Shown here: positions 1 through 7,855 of the stretch, piece after piece
Layout: each line of letters opens with the position of its first letter
Numbering within the stretch: the first letter of the stretch is position 1
Program-made: the position numbers and the translations under genes
Assembly: GCF_001648155.1 (NCBI RefSeq)
Contig: NZ_CP015199.1
Span: 3,233,001 to 3,297,000, forward strand
Length of the DNA: 64,000 bases
Reading direction: 5' to 3'
From: Chryseobacterium glaciei
Lineage (GTDB): Bacteria; Bacteroidota; Bacteroidia; Flavobacteriales; Weeksellaceae
Notes under the pieces: model-generated
Database searches by the model: none
What the model was told of the DNA's origin: nothing
Seen by the model: only the letters and a program-made list of their open reading frames with translations

Positions 1-636
1 ATCGTAAAAGACGTAACTGCAAACTTGGTAAAACATTCTCCAGAAGTAATCATTATCGTGGTTTCTAACCCAATGGATACTATGGCGTATTTGGTACACA
101 AAACTTCAGGTCTTCCTAAGCACAAGATTATCGGAATGGGTGGTGCCTTGGATTCTGCAAGATTCCAATACAGATTGGCTGAAGCTTTAGAAGCTCCAAT
201 TTCTGACGTAAACGGAATGGTAATCGCTGCTCACAGTGATACTGGTATGCTTCCTCTATTGAGCAAGGCTACAAGAAACGGTGTTCCAGTAACTGAATTC
301 CTTAGCGACGAGCAACAAAAATATGTAATCGAAGAAACTAAAGTTGGAGGTGCAACTCTTACTAAATTATTAGGAACTTCTGCTTGGTATGCGCCAGGTG
401 CAGCTGTTTCTGTAATGGTTCAGGCAATTGCATGTGACCAAAAGAAAATGATCCCTTGTTCATTAATGCTTGAAGGTGAATACGGACAAAATGATATCTG
501 CCTAGGTGTTCCTGCAATTATCGGGAAAAACGGTATAGAAAATATCGTTAACATCACATTGACTGCTGACGAGCAATTGAAATTCGCTGAAGCTGCTAAT
601 GCAGTAAGAGAAGTGAATGGTGATTTGAAGTTTTAA
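1..636 (+). CDS. mdh: Malate dehydrogenase, C-terminal part (5' end outside window)
   Basis: The reading frame is open from the first base, so the gene starts upstream of the window. The product is the NAD-dependent enzyme that interconverts malate and oxaloacetate in the TCA cycle in the cytoplasm. Visible motifs are the end of the nucleotide-binding domain (VVSNPMDTMAYL), the substrate-binding stretch MGGALDSARFQYRL, and the catalytic histidine region IAAHSDTGMLPLLS. The spacing and these motifs fit the LDH-like MDH group common in Bacteroidota. The Arg-to-Met type substrate loop lies upstream and cannot be checked, so lactate dehydrogenase is not strictly excluded. A strong terminator follows directly. 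Confidence 0.9.
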   Translation: MVKDVTANLVKHSPEVIIIVVSNPMDTMAYLVHKTSGLPKHKIIGMGGALDSARFQYRLAEALEAPISDVNGMVIAAHSDTGMLPLLSKATRNGVPVTEFLSDEQQKYVIEETKVGGATLTKLLGTSAWYAPGAAVSVMVQAIACDQKKMIPCSLMLEGEYGQNDICLGVPAIIGKNGIENIVNITLTADEQLKFAEAANAVREVNGDLKF

Positions 637-657
637 TTTATTAGACTTTATATATTG

Positions 658-686
658 AAACCGCGCCCGAAGGGCGCGGTTTTTTA
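658..686 (+). terminator. Rho-independent terminator of mdh
   Basis: GC-rich 11-bp stem AAACCGCGCCC / GGGCGCGGTTT with a GAA loop, followed by a T run. It begins 22 nt after the mdh stop codon. Confidence 0.9.
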
Positions 687-856
687 GTTTATAGTTTAAA
701 TTTATTAGAAATCTTTTGTCTCCCTTTTTTTACACTAATTCATCAATTTTATTTTCAAATAGTAATATGACTCTTATGTGATTAACGATACTTTTTTTAT
801 GCATTAATTCTTTTTTCTATAGAAAAATTCAATTAAAAGTAATATTCAATAAGAAA

Positions 857-1120
857 TTAATTCCTATCAATCTGATCTTCTCTATATTTTTTAGCATCTT
901 CTAAAATTTGAGTATATGTTTTTCCTTCCAAAGGTTTGTGCTGAATTTTTCCTAGAATAAGATAAGCTGCCATTAGTTTGGCTTCATCATCATTTAATTT
1001 TTGCTCTTTTCCGATTGCTTTTAAATCTTGTTCCATTGTCGCATCGCTGTATTTTCTATCCATAGGATTTGAACAAGAAATGATAGTAAGTACTGACAAA
1101 CACAGACTAATTTTTTTCAT
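857..1120 (-). CDS. Small lipoprotein of unknown function
   Basis: The 87-residue product has a short lipoprotein signal peptide ending in a lipobox-like IISC (Cys16), so it is probably anchored in a membrane facing the periplasm. The mature part is charged and helical (EQDLKAIGKEQKLNDDEAKLM...) and ends in a predicted amphipathic helix. I do not recognise a family with certainty. It resembles small DUF6694-type lipoproteins in size and layout, but that is a guess. It stands alone between mdh and the SDR gene. Confidence 0.6.
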   Translation of the reverse strand: MKKISLCLSVLTIISCSNPMDRKYSDATMEQDLKAIGKEQKLNDDEAKLMAAYLILGKIQHKPLEGKTYTQILEDAKKYREDQIDRN

Positions 1121-1237
1121 GGTTTTAATTTTTAATGATAAGATTTCAAAAATATATAAAATACTTTAGCGTGTAAGGTCGAAGATATTTTGTCTTATTG
1201 ACAGATTCTGTTGAGGTCTGCGATTTTAAACTTGTAA

Positions 1238-1271
1238 GAAAAAAGCCAGCGCAAAAAAATTACGCCAGCTC
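1238..1271 (-). terminator. Terminator downstream of the SDR gene
   Basis: Read on the minus strand, an 8-bp stem AGCTGGCG / CGCTGGCT (two G-T pairs) with an A/T-rich loop is followed by TTTTTT. It lies about 65 nt past the stop of the SDR gene. Confidence 0.6.
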
Positions 1272-1335
1272 GTCTATGAAATTTATATATTGAAACTTGC
1301 CGAATTAAACGACAGGAGTTTTCTGTATCATTTTA

Positions 1336-2073
1336 TTAATTATTAAAAGTAGCAAAAGCCCCTTTTGTAGCTGCAAAGAAATTGTTGTATAATAAATTTG
1401 TATCTCCTACACGAACTTCATAAATATTTTCCTGAAGTGCTTTTACAAGATCGTTGGCGACATCAGAAGCCGGAATTCCGTTTTCTTTACCTCCAATTTC
1501 TGCGGAGAAATCTGTGGCAACCAAAGGCGGCATCAATTCAAAAACTTTCACATTGGTATCTTTTGCCAATTCGTATCTCAACAATCTTGTGTGAGAGTGA
1601 AGCGCTGCTTTCGAATCTGAATATGTTGGAAGATGAGATCCTGGAACGAAACCTACGATGGAAGAAACATTCACGATTGCCGCCTCGTTTTGTTCTTTTA
1701 ACAGAGGAAGAAATTTTTCTGACAGTCTGATTGGCGCGAAATAATTGGTTGTAAATTCTGCCAATGCTTTGTCATGTGCATTTCCATCGTTTGCGATATT
1801 GTAAACGTAAGCGTTTCCAGCATTGTTGATTAAAATATTCAACCCTCCGAAAGTTGTTTTTACTTCTTCGAATAATCTGTTGACATCACTTTCATTCGTA
1901 ATATCTGCCTGAATAGTGAATACATTTTCTAAATCTTTCGCTGCGGTGTCTAATTTTTCTTTGTTTCTTCCGACGATGATAATTTTATTTACCGGACTTA
2001 ATGCTTTTGCAATTTCTAAACCGATCCCTGAACCTCCGCCAGTGATCAAAATTGTGTTGTCTGTAATGTTCAT
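1336..2073 (-). CDS. SDR-family oxidoreductase (DltE-like)
   Basis: This is a classical short-chain dehydrogenase of 245 residues with a Rossmann fold. The cofactor motif TGGGSGIG is at residues 11-18, NNAG at 83-86, the catalytic Ser at 137/138, and YSDSK (Tyr151, Lys155) completes the active site. Asn/Arg after beta-2 (VGRNKEK) suggests NADP(H). The substrate cannot be read from sequence. It lies directly downstream of a TetR-type regulator gene on the same strand, and its promoter contains a palindrome matching the one in front of that regulator, so it is very probably the regulator's target. Such pairs usually serve in detoxifying small organic compounds; that is inference. Confidence 0.85.
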   Translation of the reverse strand: MNITDNTILITGGGSGIGLEIAKALSPVNKIIIVGRNKEKLDTAAKDLENVFTIQADITNESDVNRLFEEVKTTFGGLNILINNAGNAYVYNIANDGNAHDKALAEFTTNYFAPIRLSEKFLPLLKEQNEAAIVNVSSIVGFVPGSHLPTYSDSKAALHSHTRLLRYELAKDTNVKVFELMPPLVATDFSAEIGGKENGIPASDVANDLVKALQENIYEVRVGDTNLLYNNFFAATKGAFATFNN

Positions 2074-2099
2074 AATAATTTGTTTTTGTTTAATTATAT

Positions 2100-2130
2100 T
2101 AAATTTAAATATTGTACTAATTGGTACAAA
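2100..2130 (-). promoter_or_regulatory. SDR promoter with TetR operator
   Basis: On the minus strand a -33 TTTG (2130-2127) and a -7-like TAAATTTA (2107-2100) are separated by 19 nt. The imperfect palindrome TTGTACCAATTAGTACAA (plus-strand coordinates 2112-2129) lies between and over them, the classic place for a repressor. It is the exact reverse complement of the palindrome in front of the TetR gene. Confidence 0.75.
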
Positions 2131-2146
2131 ATATGAGAAAAAATTT

Positions 2147-2731
2147 TTAATCGAGTAATTTTAAGTTAAGTTCAATGATTGAAGTAAGAATTTGAGCTGA
2201 ATTTTCCATACGTTTTGTAACGTGAATTCCGTTCCAGAGATTGGTAAGATGCCAAGCTAAAATTTCAGGGTCTTCTGAGCTTTTTATTTGTCCGTTTTTC
2301 TGTGCTTTATTAATAACTTCAGCAAAAAGTTGTTGTAGATTTTTTAAAATTTCTGCTGATATTTTTTTTATTGCATCATCTTTTTCAGAGAGTTGAACCA
2401 ATGCATTTCCTAAATAACATCCTCGTTCTTTATCGCAGTCTGTACCGTTGGCTAATCCTAAAAATAGTTGTTTAATGAATTCTATTTCGTTGTCAGAATT
2501 TGCAATTCCCTCAGATAATTTTTGATGAAAGCTATCTGAAAACTGTTTGATAGAGCGAAGATATAATTCCTGTTTTCCTCCTTTAAAAGCCAAATAGAAG
2601 CTTCCTTTTCCGATTCCCATGGCATTCAATAATTCTTCTGCAGAGGCTATGTCGTAGCCTTTGTTTTTGAAAACTTCAGTCGCTTTTTCAATTGCCTGAT
2701 TTTCGTCGAATATTTTTGGTCTGCCTGCCAT
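2147..2731 (-). CDS. TetR/AcrR-family transcriptional repressor
   Basis: The product has an N-terminal TetR helix-turn-helix (about residues 10-55: ATEVFKNKGYDIASAEELL, then GIGKGSFYLAFKGGKQELY) and an all-helical ligand-binding C-terminal domain. I place the start at the ATG at 2731 (MAGRPKIFDE..., 194 residues). An upstream TTG at 2752 would overlap the -7 promoter box and is unlikely. The gene is followed by the SDR gene, and both have the same palindromic operator in their promoters, so autoregulation plus control of the SDR is the simplest reading. The inducing ligand is unknown. Confidence 0.88.
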   Translation of the reverse strand: MAGRPKIFDENQAIEKATEVFKNKGYDIASAEELLNAMGIGKGSFYLAFKGGKQELYLRSIKQFSDSFHQKLSEGIANSDNEIEFIKQLFLGLANGTDCDKERGCYLGNALVQLSEKDDAIKKISAEILKNLQQLFAEVINKAQKNGQIKSSEDPEILAWHLTNLWNGIHVTKRMENSAQILTSIIELNLKLLD

Positions 2732-2749
2732 TTCTTTATTTTGATGAGA

Positions 2750-2783
2750 CAAAGGTATGTAATTGTACCAATTAGTACAAAAT
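2750..2783 (-). promoter_or_regulatory. tetR promoter with auto-operator
   Basis: On the minus strand TTTG, a 20-nt spacer and TACCTTTG (2757-2750) form a near-consensus Bacteroidota promoter. The palindrome TTGTACTAATTGGTACAA (plus-strand 2763-2780 reads TTGTACCAATTAGTACAA) fills the spacer. Confidence 0.78.
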
Positions 2784-2822
2784 AAAATTTCGAATATCTT
2801 TTATAGTTTTTGTCGATAAAGT

Positions 2823-3365
2823 TTAGATAAGAAGTTCGTAGCTCATAAACAAAGCTGTTTCCGTAGAATCGTCATACAGTTTCGTATTGATTCCTGTAAT
2901 CGTAAAACCTGCTTTCTGATAAAATTTGATAGCGGAATAATTTGTATTCTGGGTTTCCAGTTCTACGATTCGGCATTGTAGTTCTCTTGCTTCTCTATTA
3001 ATATTTTTAATTAATAATTTACCAATATTTTGTCCTCGGAATTTCTCACTAATCAGCATATTTTCGATGAAAAGACTGTTGTTCCACTCTCTGAAATCAC
3101 AGATAATCCAGCCGATCAATTCTTCATTTTCAAAGGCTCCGAAAGAATGTCCTTGCTCAATAATTGTATTAAGCTCGTTAATATCATCAGAAGTTGTTTC
3201 CCAGATTTTCCTGTAATGTTGATTTTTTTCTCTTAAATTAAATTCAAAAGTATTCCCGATTTCGATGCTTGAAACGGCGAAGATTTTATGAGTTTCATAA
3301 CCATTCAATCCCCAATTGAGTGTTGGGTTGGAGTTGAGTTTTTGTAGTTTTTTGATCTTTATCAT
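2823..3365 (-). CDS. GNAT acetyltransferase, streptothricin-acetyltransferase-like
   Basis: The 180-residue protein is a single GNAT domain. The acetyl-CoA binding motif A is EKFRGQNIGKLLIK, followed by a C-terminal stretch NTNYSAIKFYQKAGF and then GINTKLYDD...ALFMSYEL. The last segment resembles the end of streptothricin N-acetyltransferases of the Sat type (GFxxGGxDTxLY...ALFWY), so an antibiotic or lysine-like substrate is possible. That is a resemblance only; the substrate is not proven. It is transcribed divergently from pafA and appears to be a single gene. Confidence 0.78.
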   Translation of the reverse strand: MIKIKKLQKLNSNPTLNWGLNGYETHKIFAVSSIEIGNTFEFNLREKNQHYRKIWETTSDDINELNTIIEQGHSFGAFENEELIGWIICDFREWNNSLFIENMLISEKFRGQNIGKLLIKNINREARELQCRIVELETQNTNYSAIKFYQKAGFTITGINTKLYDDSTETALFMSYELLI

Positions 3366-3474
3366 TAAGGGAGATGAGATTTTAGTTGATCATCAAGTTA
3401 TTTTTAATATTTATAAATAAAATTCAAGCTTCAAAATTAATTATAATTTCACATTCCAAAACTTTCAAAACACG

Positions 3475-3482
3475 TAAATTTG
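3475..3482 (+). promoter_or_regulatory. -7 box of the pafA promoter
   Basis: TAAATTTG, a perfect TAnnTTTG, lies 21 nt before the pafA ATG. No convincing -33 TTG is seen at the usual distance. Confidence 0.55.
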
Positions 3483-3503
3483 CTCTCAATAAAAATTTAC
3501 TAG

Positions 3504-5150
3504 ATGCTTAGGAAAATTTCAATTGCGGCGGCGACTTTTCTGTCCGTAATTACAATCAATGCTCAGAAGAATAAAAATTCTCAATTAGAAAGACCTAAAT
3601 TAGTTGTTGGTCTGGTGGTAGATCAAATGCGTTGGGATTATTTGTACCGTTTTTATAATAAATATGGAAATGATGGTTTCAAAAGGTTATTAGGGACGGG
3701 ATATTCTCTAAATAATGTTCATATTCCTTACGTTCCTACGGTTACGGCTTTGGGGCATACTTCTATTTATACAGGCTCTGTTCCAGCGATTCACGGGATT
3801 GCAGGAAATGACTGGAATGATAAAGAAACCGGTAAAAATGTATATTGTACAGCAGATGAAAATGTTCAACCAGTAGGAACAACCAATGCAAAAGTGGGAA
3901 GCCATTCTCCGAAAAATCTTTGGTCTACAACGGTAACAGACGAATTAAGATTAGCAACCAATTTTCAGGGAAAGGTGATTGGGGTTTCTTTAAAAGACCG
4001 TGCATCAATTCTTCCTGCCGGACACACTCCGAATGGTGTTTTTTGGTTTGATGATTCTACAGGAAACTTTATCACCAGCACTTGGTATATGAATGATCTG
4101 CCGCAATGGGTAAAATCTTTCAACTCTCAAGGATTACCGGATAAATTGGTTGCAAATGGTTGGAATACTTTACTTCCGATCAATCAATATACAGAAAGTT
4201 CACCGGATAATTCTTCTTGGGAAGGGCTTTTAGGAAGTTCAAAAACACCTACTTTTCCTTACAGTAATTTAGCAAAAGATTATCAGGAGAAAAAAGATAA
4301 CATCCGTTATACGCCTTTCGGAAATACTTTGACGTTGAAATTGGCTGAAGCTTCTGTGGAAGGTGAAAAATTAGGAGCCGATAATATTACGGATATGCTA
4401 GCGATCAATTTGGCTTCAACGGATTATGCCGGACATAAATTTGGACCTAATTCTATTGAGGTTGAAGATGTTTATTTAAGATTAGATCAAGATTTAGCAG
4501 AATTTTTTAATTATCTGGATTCAAAAGTTGGAAAAGGGGAGTATACGGTTTTCCTTTCTGCTGACCACGGTGCATCTCATTCTATAGGATTTTTAAAAGA
4601 ACATAAGATCACGGCAGGTTTCTTTGGAGAAGGAATGGAAAAAGATATCAATGATAAACTGAAAGCTAAATTCGGAGTTGATAAATTGATCAATGCTGTT
4701 GATAATTACCAGGTTTATTTCGATAGAAAATTATTGAATGATAATAAACTTGAGTTAGATAATGTAATAGATTTTACCGTTAAAGAATTAGAAAAAGACC
4801 CTACAGTTTTATATGCAGTTTCTGTGACGAAAGTAGCTCAATCTACTATTCCGGAGCCTATCAAGCAAAGAATTATTAATGGAATTAACAGACAGAGAAG
4901 TGGAGATATTCAATTGATTTCTCACGATTCTATGCTTCCTCCATATGCGAAAACAGGAACCACACACAGTGTTTGGAATTCTTATGACTCTCACATTCCA
5001 TTAATTTTTATGGGTTGGGGAATTCAGCATGGAGAAAGCAATAAACCGTATTTTATGACTGATATTGCGCCTACAGTTTCTTCATTATTAAAAATTCAGT
5101 TCCCAAGCGGAAATGTTGGAAATCCGATTACAGAAGTTATTGGAAGATAA
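3504..5150 (+). CDS. pafA: PafA-type alkaline phosphatase
   Basis: The 548-residue exported phosphomonoesterase (signal peptide residues 1-20, cleavage near NAQ) belongs to the alkaline phosphatase superfamily. It hydrolyses phosphate esters in the periplasm. From known PafA numbering with an offset of two, the expected residues are present: metal ligand Asp40 (VVDQMRW), nucleophile Thr81 in PTVTALGHTS, Asn102 (GNDW), and Lys164/Arg166 in SLKDRAS. Further metal-ligand motifs follow: STDYAGHKFGP, SADHG, and a late His (GTTHSVWN). The length equals that of the well-studied Elizabethkingia enzyme. The upstream region has no TTAAC-type repeats, in line with the family's phosphate-independent expression. 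Confidence 0.93.
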   Translation: MLRKISIAAATFLSVITINAQKNKNSQLERPKLVVGLVVDQMRWDYLYRFYNKYGNDGFKRLLGTGYSLNNVHIPYVPTVTALGHTSIYTGSVPAIHGIAGNDWNDKETGKNVYCTADENVQPVGTTNAKVGSHSPKNLWSTTVTDELRLATNFQGKVIGVSLKDRASILPAGHTPNGVFWFDDSTGNFITSTWYMNDLPQWVKSFNSQGLPDKLVANGWNTLLPINQYTESSPDNSSWEGLLGSSKTPTFPYSNLAKDYQEKKDNIRYTPFGNTLTLKLAEASVEGEKLGADNITDMLAINLASTDYAGHKFGPNSIEVEDVYLRLDQDLAEFFNYLDSKVGKGEYTVFLSADHGASHSIGFLKEHKITAGFFGEGMEKDINDKLKAKFGVDKLINAVDNYQVYFDRKLLNDNKLELDNVIDFTVKELEKDPTVLYAVSVTKVAQSTIPEPIKQRIINGINRQRSGDIQLISHDSMLPPYAKTGTTHSVWNSYDSHIPLIFMGWGIQHGESNKPYFMTDIAPTVSSLLKIQFPSGNVGNPITEVIGR

Positions 5151-5170
5151 TTTTTGATTAAACATAAAAG

Positions 5171-5199
5171 AAAAACTCGCAGTAAATGCGAGTTTTTTT
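5171..5199. terminator. Bidirectional terminator between pafA and the metzincin gene
   Basis: Stem AAAAACTCGC / GCGAGTTTTT with a 7-nt loop, flanked by A and T runs so that it can act for both converging genes. The same stem core recurs at 7782, 12134 and 13178. Confidence 0.85.
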
Positions 5200-5218
5200 G
5201 TTAATAATTTTTACTAAT

Positions 5219-7507
5219 TTATTTCTTTATGATCTTTATAGATTTATTGCTTCCAGTCTTTACCCCTTTAATATTGACAATATAAATTCCTGCAGGTTTA
5301 TCTGATAGGAATACTTTTAATGTTTGGTCAGAGGTTGTGGTCTTGTATATTGTTTGTCCGACACTATTAGAAATTTCTACCTGATAATTATCTTTAACAG
5401 AACCTAGATTAACGGTTAATTCATCTTCAACAGGATTAGGATATACCGTTTGATCATTCATGCTATTTGTTATGTTTTTAATATCACTCATATCATCCTT
5501 TCCTGAACGTGCTGCACAATTTTTAGAATTCCAAGTAACTGTATTTGATGTAGTAGTACAACCATTCGATCCCGTTACTAGCAGCCTTGCCTGATTACCA
5601 TTGATATAATTGGCAGAAACATTAGAAATTGTCATTGTAGGTGTCTTGGTACCCGAGAATGTGGCGTAGCTGGGTACATTTCCTTCAGGATAATTCCCCC
5701 AGGTACCGTTTGCATTTTGATATTGCCATTGGTAAGAAGCTCCTGAAGCCTGCGCGGTTAATTGTAAAGAACTTCCTACACAGGTGGTGGTAAGAGCTGC
5801 GGGTTGTGCAGTTATGCCTTCTGCTTGCCAGATTGCGGTATTGGAGGCAGTGGTACAGTCATTTTCACCATACACGAGCAGTCTTGCTTTGTTTGGATTG
5901 TTTATATAGTAATTTGAAATATTTGATATGGTCATTGTAGTTGTTTTAGTGCCTGAGAAAATGGCATAATTGGGTACATTACCTTCGGGATAATTACTCC
6001 AGCTACCGTCTGCATTTTGGAACTGCCACTGATAAGATGCTCCTGAAGCCTGTGCAGATAATTGTAATGAGCTTCCTACACAGGTTTTTGTTAAGGTTGC
6101 GGGTTGCGAGGTGATTCCACGAACTTTCCAAACCCATCCTTGAGTGTATGCCATGGTGCCATCTGCTTTTTTAACTGCTACTCTTGCTTTATTTGGAGCA
6201 TTAATGTAGGTACTTGAGATATTGGATATGGTCATTGTAGATGTTTGTGAACCTGTAAATGTTGCATATCCAGATACGTTTCCTTCCGGATAATTGCTCC
6301 ATGTTCCATCAGAATTTTCAAATTGCCATTGGTATGAAGCTCCTGAGATATTGCTATTTAATTGTAAAGAGCTGCCAACACATGTATAAACTGTACTAAA
6401 ATCAATATTTATATTTGGAACACCATTTACATAAGAATATTTATAATATTCAAAAGTGCTTTCTCCATTTTGAAGTACAAGTTGTACGACTAAATAATAA
6501 TTTTGATTTGTAAATTCTAATTCGCTAACCGGCATATTTACTGTAAAAGCGCCTCCGCTTGGAGTAACAGACCATGCAATGGAATTGTTTCCAGGGAATG
6601 GGTATTGGGTGGGATTTTGATATATGTTCACATCAGTTACCTGTCTGTTTGACTGAAATGTACCATAAAGAGTAAGTATACCATTGTTGAAGGCTGTCTG
6701 AAGACCAGTTAACCCCGCTGTATTTCCGTTATAGTAAGTAACACCCGGAGCATCTGCAAATACCTGACAGCTATTTAATACTGCGCATCCGGCACGATTA
6801 ATGAATGTTGGTGATTTTCCTAATGTTGAATTGCCAAAAGACATCAAAGTGATACCTTTATTAGGATCATTATATTCAGTCTTTGTTTGTGCAGAATGTG
6901 GTAGATTAAGCCCGTGTCCCAGCTCGTGCATCATTCCTCCGAACCATTTGGTAAATGAATAATTATCAGTACCTAAATATTGAATATTAAACTGAGGATA
7001 ATCTATAGCATAGCAATTTCTGCCTATTCCGAAAAAAGGTGCATCAGCAGTAGACTGATCTGTAACTGCAGTTATAACTAAGGTATGATCACTGGTTTTT
7101 AGAGTAGGATTGTTTGCGAAATAAGTTGCAATTTCCGTATCCATTGTAGTTCTGTTATTATAGGTATAACTTGTATGAGGACTAGCGCCGTGGATTACAT
7201 TGATTTCTACATTATTTGGATTGATAGTCTCTGTAAAAAGGCCAAATGTTTTGGAGCCATATCCATTTTGTATCATATTTTGTTTGTAGAAGTTTTGTCC
7301 CCAAAGTAAAATAGCACTTAACCTCGTTTTGTAGGCGGGATCTAGCGGGATGTCATTTGGAACAAAATAAATGACATTAAGGTTATATGGCCTGGAGGAT
7401 GAATAATTTACACCATTATAAGTATTAGTGTAAGATTGGGCATTCATATTTTGACTGAGTAGGGATATAAATAAAAATATCCATTTAATAAATTTTGCGT
7501 TTTTCAT
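5219..7507 (-). CDS. Secreted metzincin-type metallopeptidase with three 100-residue repeats and T9SS sorting domain
   Basis: The 762-residue protein has a signal peptide (1-24, ...NMNAQ) and a zinc-protease domain with HELGHGLNLPH at 194-204, where the usual metzincin Gly is Asn. A Met-turn candidate ITLMSFGN follows at about 219-226. Three Ig-like repeats start at Cys376, Cys476 and Cys576, each with CVGSSLQL...GASYQWQ...TMTISN, an exact 100-residue period. A C-terminal type A sorting domain (YPNPVEDELTVN from about 689) directs export by the type IX system and anchoring or release at the cell surface. It probably degrades extracellular protein; the substrate is unknown. Confidence 0.85.
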   Translation of the reverse strand: MKNAKFIKWIFLFISLLSQNMNAQSYTNTYNGVNYSSSRPYNLNVIYFVPNDIPLDPAYKTRLSAILLWGQNFYKQNMIQNGYGSKTFGLFTETINPNNVEINVIHGASPHTSYTYNNRTTMDTEIATYFANNPTLKTSDHTLVITAVTDQSTADAPFFGIGRNCYAIDYPQFNIQYLGTDNYSFTKWFGGMMHELGHGLNLPHSAQTKTEYNDPNKGITLMSFGNSTLGKSPTFINRAGCAVLNSCQVFADAPGVTYYNGNTAGLTGLQTAFNNGILTLYGTFQSNRQVTDVNIYQNPTQYPFPGNNSIAWSVTPSGGAFTVNMPVSELEFTNQNYYLVVQLVLQNGESTFEYYKYSYVNGVPNINIDFSTVYTCVGSSLQLNSNISGASYQWQFENSDGTWSNYPEGNVSGYATFTGSQTSTMTISNISSTYINAPNKARVAVKKADGTMAYTQGWVWKVRGITSQPATLTKTCVGSSLQLSAQASGASYQWQFQNADGSWSNYPEGNVPNYAIFSGTKTTTMTISNISNYYINNPNKARLLVYGENDCTTASNTAIWQAEGITAQPAALTTTCVGSSLQLTAQASGASYQWQYQNANGTWGNYPEGNVPSYATFSGTKTPTMTISNVSANYINGNQARLLVTGSNGCTTTSNTVTWNSKNCAARSGKDDMSDIKNITNSMNDQTVYPNPVEDELTVNLGSVKDNYQVEISNSVGQTIYKTTTSDQTLKVFLSDKPAGIYIVNIKGVKTGSNKSIKIIKK
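5518..6382 (-). repeat. 300-bp tandem repeats inside the metzincin gene
   Basis: Three in-frame units begin at 6382, 6082 and 5782 (minus strand), matching Cys376, Cys476 and Cys576 of the protein. They remain similar at the DNA level, for example around cttcctacacagg. The third unit has lost a few codons near its end. Confidence 0.8.
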
Positions 7508-7855
7508 TTTTGTGTATGTTTAATAAAATATTTGTGTAGCAAATACGGTGCAAATTTCTATTTTATTCTAATAAAGAACAATTATTTTATAGTTGTTTTC
7601 AAATATTAATGAATATTGAACATTAATAGCGCGCTTATGTTGATTATATTCTAGTAATATTCAGTTTTGGATTAAATTATAAATTAAATTTTAATAATCA
7701 ATGTTATGAGTTTATAATATGCTTAATTATAAGTGATTGTAATGGAAGATTTAATATTTAAACGATCGATTAGTGAAAAAGAAAACTCGCAATTACTGCG
7801 AGTTTTTAAAATAAATTATTACTATACTTTTTATATTAATAATATTTAGATTGTC
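7508..7855. other. Non-coding gap (348 bp)
   Basis: Very AT-rich. It must hold the promoter of the metzincin gene, but I see no clear -7 box. The only structured element is the hairpin at 7782-7807. Confidence 0.5.
7782..7807. terminator. Hairpin terminator of the CTCGCA family
   Basis: Stem AAAACTCGCA / TGCGAGTTTT with loop ATTAC. It lies about 50 nt past the stop of the minus-strand TPR gene; the T run is better on the plus strand. Confidence 0.65.

Noticed and set aside
978..1169. Plus-strand frame opposite the small lipoprotein gene
   Set aside because: It lies antisense to a gene with a clear lipoprotein leader and has no recognisable features.
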